DNA of 64,000 bases from Pseudomonadota bacterium (lineage in GTDB: Bacteria > Myxococcota_A > UBA796 > GCA-2862545), in contig JAGSGY010000020.1 of NCBI GenBank assembly GCA_023954855.1, positions 1 to 64,000 on the forward strand, given 5' to 3'. The position numbers and the translations under genes are program-made. Below are positions 62,435 through 64,000 of this stretch, one piece after another (the first letter of the stretch is position 1; each line of letters opens with the position of its first letter). The notes below the pieces were generated by a model that was given only the letters and a program-made list of their open reading frames with translations, was not told the DNA's origin and did not search any database.

Positions 62435-62908
62435 CTACGATGCCTCGAGGTGGTCGCGCAGCTTCTCGAAGGTGTGCGCCACCGACTTCGCGGAGCTGCG
62501 GTTGATGATCCACTGCGGCACCATCAGGTTCGTCTGGGTGCGCACGCGATACTGCATGCGCGTGCCGCCCGAGACCTCGGTGACCGTCCAGATCGACTCG
62601 AAGGAGCGCAGGCCGTCGTCGGCGAGCTGCGCGTGCCAAACGCCGTCGCCTTCCGGGCAGACGCGTGAGTCGTAGGCCACTGACGCAATCGGATGGTCGA
62701 CCACCGTGCGCGTGAGCATGCACGCCTCGTCGGGCTTGGCCGTGACGGTGACCGTACCGTCGATGCGCCCGATCTCCTCGGGGTTGCTCAGCACCGCCGC
62801 CACCTTGTCGATCGGCGCCGCAAGCACGATGTCGGCGCTGATCCACGAGTCGTCTTCGATCTCGACGATGGGCTCGGCAGCGATGGCTAGCGACAGCAGG
62901 AGCAGCAT
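62435..62908 (-). CDS. exported SRPBCC/START-like protein
   Basis: 157 residues with a short signal peptide (LLLLSLAIAAEP). The rest has the SRPBCC layout: an initial strand (EIEDDSWISADIVLAAPIDK), a helix (VAAVLSNPEEIGRI), and a C-terminal helix (INRSSAKSVAHTFEKLRDHL). SRPBCC proteins bind hydrophobic ligands. Export to the periplasm is less usual. It converges closely on the lipoprotein gene (three bases between the stops) and lies 21 bases after the other SRPBCC gene. Confidence 0.8.
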   Translation of the reverse strand: MLLLLSLAIAAEPIVEIEDDSWISADIVLAAPIDKVAAVLSNPEEIGRIDGTVTVTAKPDEACMLTRTVVDHPIASVAYDSRVCPEGDGVWHAQLADDGLRSFESIWTVTEVSGGTRMQYRVRTQTNLMVPQWIINRSSAKSVAHTFEKLRDHLEAS

Positions 62909-62929
62909 GGACGCAATGTAGCGTCGGTG

Positions 62930-63367
62930 TCAGTCTGTGGCGACCTGCGCCTCGGCGGCGGCCGCAAGCCGTTCGTTCACGAGCTTGTACACGTGGGTCT
63001 GCCGCTCCCCCAGCCACCAGAGCAGCGGCGCCACCGCCAGGCCGACGAACAGCTCGTGATGGCGAATCCGCGTGCCGCCGTCCTCGGTGGGCTCGATGTC
63101 GAAGCCGTGCGTCGCCCGGAAGATGCCGGGCACACCGCCCTTCCAGATGAGGTGACGCTCCTTCTCGACGTGAACGAAGGTCGCGTTCACGCCCATGTTG
63201 TTGGCCACCTTGAGCAGAAAGCGGACCGAGCCGCCCTCGACAAAGCCCTCGTCACAGCGGGCGATCGAGACGGTGTTCCAGCTCGGCCACGAGGCCGTAT
63301 CCTCGAGCACCGCCCACACCGCTGAGGGCGGAGCGGACGTCGTGATCGTGTGCTCTAGCAAGGCCAT
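62930..63367 (-). CDS. SRPBCC family protein
   Basis: 145 residues, the classical size. The opening HTITTSAPPSAVWAVLEDTA and SWPSWNT strand-helix and the long C-terminal helix (GERQTHVYKLVNERLAAAAE) match polyketide-cyclase-like members, often labelled DUF3759 or CoxG-like. No signal peptide. It is likely a cytosolic lipid-binding protein. It precedes the exported SRPBCC gene by 21 bases, so the two are co-transcribed and probably arose by duplication, although they now differ widely. Confidence 0.82.
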   Translation of the reverse strand: MALLEHTITTSAPPSAVWAVLEDTASWPSWNTVSIARCDEGFVEGGSVRFLLKVANNMGVNATFVHVEKERHLIWKGGVPGIFRATHGFDIEPTEDGGTRIRHHELFVGLAVAPLLWWLGERQTHVYKLVNERLAAAAEAQVATD

Positions 63368-63400
63368 CGAGTCTCCAGCGGCAAGTCTGCCGCGGCGACT

Positions 63401-64000
63401 CTAGCTGATGAAGTAGCGGTTGGGCACGAAGAGCGTCTGCGTCTTCGAGCCACCACTCACCTCGACGCTGACGATCTCGGTCGCCGCGGCGACGATGTCG
63501 GAGTCGGTGAGGATGGTCGCATCTTCGAGAATCAGACTCTGGCCGATTCCGGGGATGTTCTTCTGGCCCAGGCTGCGGGTCGGCGTGCCGGGCAGCTTGT
63601 CGACGACAGCGCCCTGGATCTCGCGCACGAAGCCACCGAACACGCGGTTCTCGGCCGCGACGAGCAGGCGTCCGGTCTTGCCGACCGACTCGAAGATCAG
63701 GTCCATGTCGGGCGGCACGATGGTACGAAGGTCAATGACCTCGGCGTCGATACCCTGCGCGGCGAGCGCATCGGCAGCCTTGAGGGTGGTCCAGACTGCG
63801 CGGCCCCAGGCGACGATGGTGACGTCTGCGCCGGGACGACGGACGATGCCCTTGCCGAACGGCACGTGCACGTCGGGGAGATCGGGGACCTCGCCGCGCG
63901 TGATGCGCTTCTTCATGTCGGCGATGCCCGCCTTGTCGGTGGGCTCGCCAGGGAAGGCCGGACCGAGGGTCTGGCGGTACATCCACTTCGGCTCGAGCAA
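63401..64000 (-). CDS. 2-oxo-acid dehydrogenase E1 beta subunit, 3' part
   Basis: 199 residues in frame from the window edge to the stop at 63401. The start lies beyond 64000. The sequence is the C-terminal half of a transketolase-like beta subunit: IVRRPGADVTIVAWGRAVW, IDAEVIDLRTIVPPDMDLIF, VAAENRVFGGFVREIQGAV. This suits the E1-beta subunit of pyruvate or branched-chain 2-oxo-acid dehydrogenase, which binds thiamine diphosphate together with an alpha subunit outside the window. The last residues (FVPNRYFIS) are atypical. Which complex it serves cannot be decided from this half. Confidence 0.85.
   Translation of the reverse strand: MLEPKWMYRQTLGPAFPGEPTDKAGIADMKKRITRGEVPDLPDVHVPFGKGIVRRPGADVTIVAWGRAVWTTLKAADALAAQGIDAEVIDLRTIVPPDMDLIFESVGKTGRLLVAAENRVFGGFVREIQGAVVDKLPGTPTRSLGQKNIPGIGQSLILEDATILTDSDIVAAATEIVSVEVSGGSKTQTLFVPNRYFIS

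Overview
The window is 64 kb of high-GC bacterial chromosome with very dense coding. Many genes overlap by 1 to 4 bases (ATGA, TAGTG and TGATG junctions). The content points to a Myxococcota-type (deltaproteobacterial) genome. It has many short lipoproteins with von Willebrand A, lectin, FG-GAP and thrombospondin type 3 modules, C-termini that look like MYXO-CTERM sorting tails, Hanks-type Ser/Thr kinases fused to PEGA-like or formylglycine-enzyme-like domains, an ECF sigma factor module and a large exopolysaccharide locus. There is no rRNA, and I saw no insertion sequence, phage or CRISPR array. One tRNA-Trp(CCA) with a clear terminator is present. This taxonomic placement is inference from gene content only.

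Layout. Bases 1-16.8 kb hold surface and housekeeping genes: the Gly-rich tail of a protein entering from the left, small lipoproteins, a short RNase J coupled to a quinone-oxidoreductase-like gene, a lectin-like lipoprotein, an ACR3 arsenite exporter divergent from serB, an OmpA/TSP3-repeat pair, a VWA lipoprotein and a PPC-like lipoprotein with an Asp-rich linker. Bases 16.8-20.7 kb hold a three-gene operon: ECF sigma factor, membrane-anchored zinc-finger (anti-sigma-like) protein, and TPR-CHAT caspase-like protein. Bases 20.8-24.7 kb carry an FG-GAP lipoprotein and a kinase-FGE fusion.

Bases 25.0-49.1 kb form a Wzx/Wzy-type exopolysaccharide locus in several divergent blocks. It contains an epimerase, a heparinase-like lyase, a bi-domain oxidoreductase, two O-antigen-ligase/polymerase-like proteins, a BY-kinase/chain-length protein, a Wzx flippase, a Wza-like export protein, a polyprenyl-phosphate sugar transferase, two GT4 glycosyltransferases, a GINT1-like protein, a GT-C-like membrane protein, a methyltransferase, a beta-helix protein and two sulfotransferases. 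The product is therefore probably a sulfated polysaccharide. A 28-bp imperfect direct repeat flanks the locus. The right copy is the 3' end of an intact Ser/Thr kinase gene (49.1-50.8 kb). The left copy is an orphan remnant of the same kind of kinase tail.

Bases 50.8-64 kb return to mixed housekeeping and accessory genes: a small lipoprotein, tRNA-Trp, a flavodoxin-reductase-like gene, a tryptophan 2,3-dioxygenase family gene, an SDR, an MFS transporter, a DUF2975/XRE pair preceded by a repeated TTATCG operator, a Uup-type ABC-F protein, an Eis-like acetyltransferase, a lipoprotein, two SRPBCC proteins and the 3' part of a pyruvate/branched-chain dehydrogenase E1-beta gene.

The observations most worth a second look are the sigma/anti-sigma/CHAT operon, the kinase-tail repeats bracketing the polysaccharide locus, the double sulfotransferase content of that locus, and three genes whose coding signal starts where there is no ATG, GTG or TTG.
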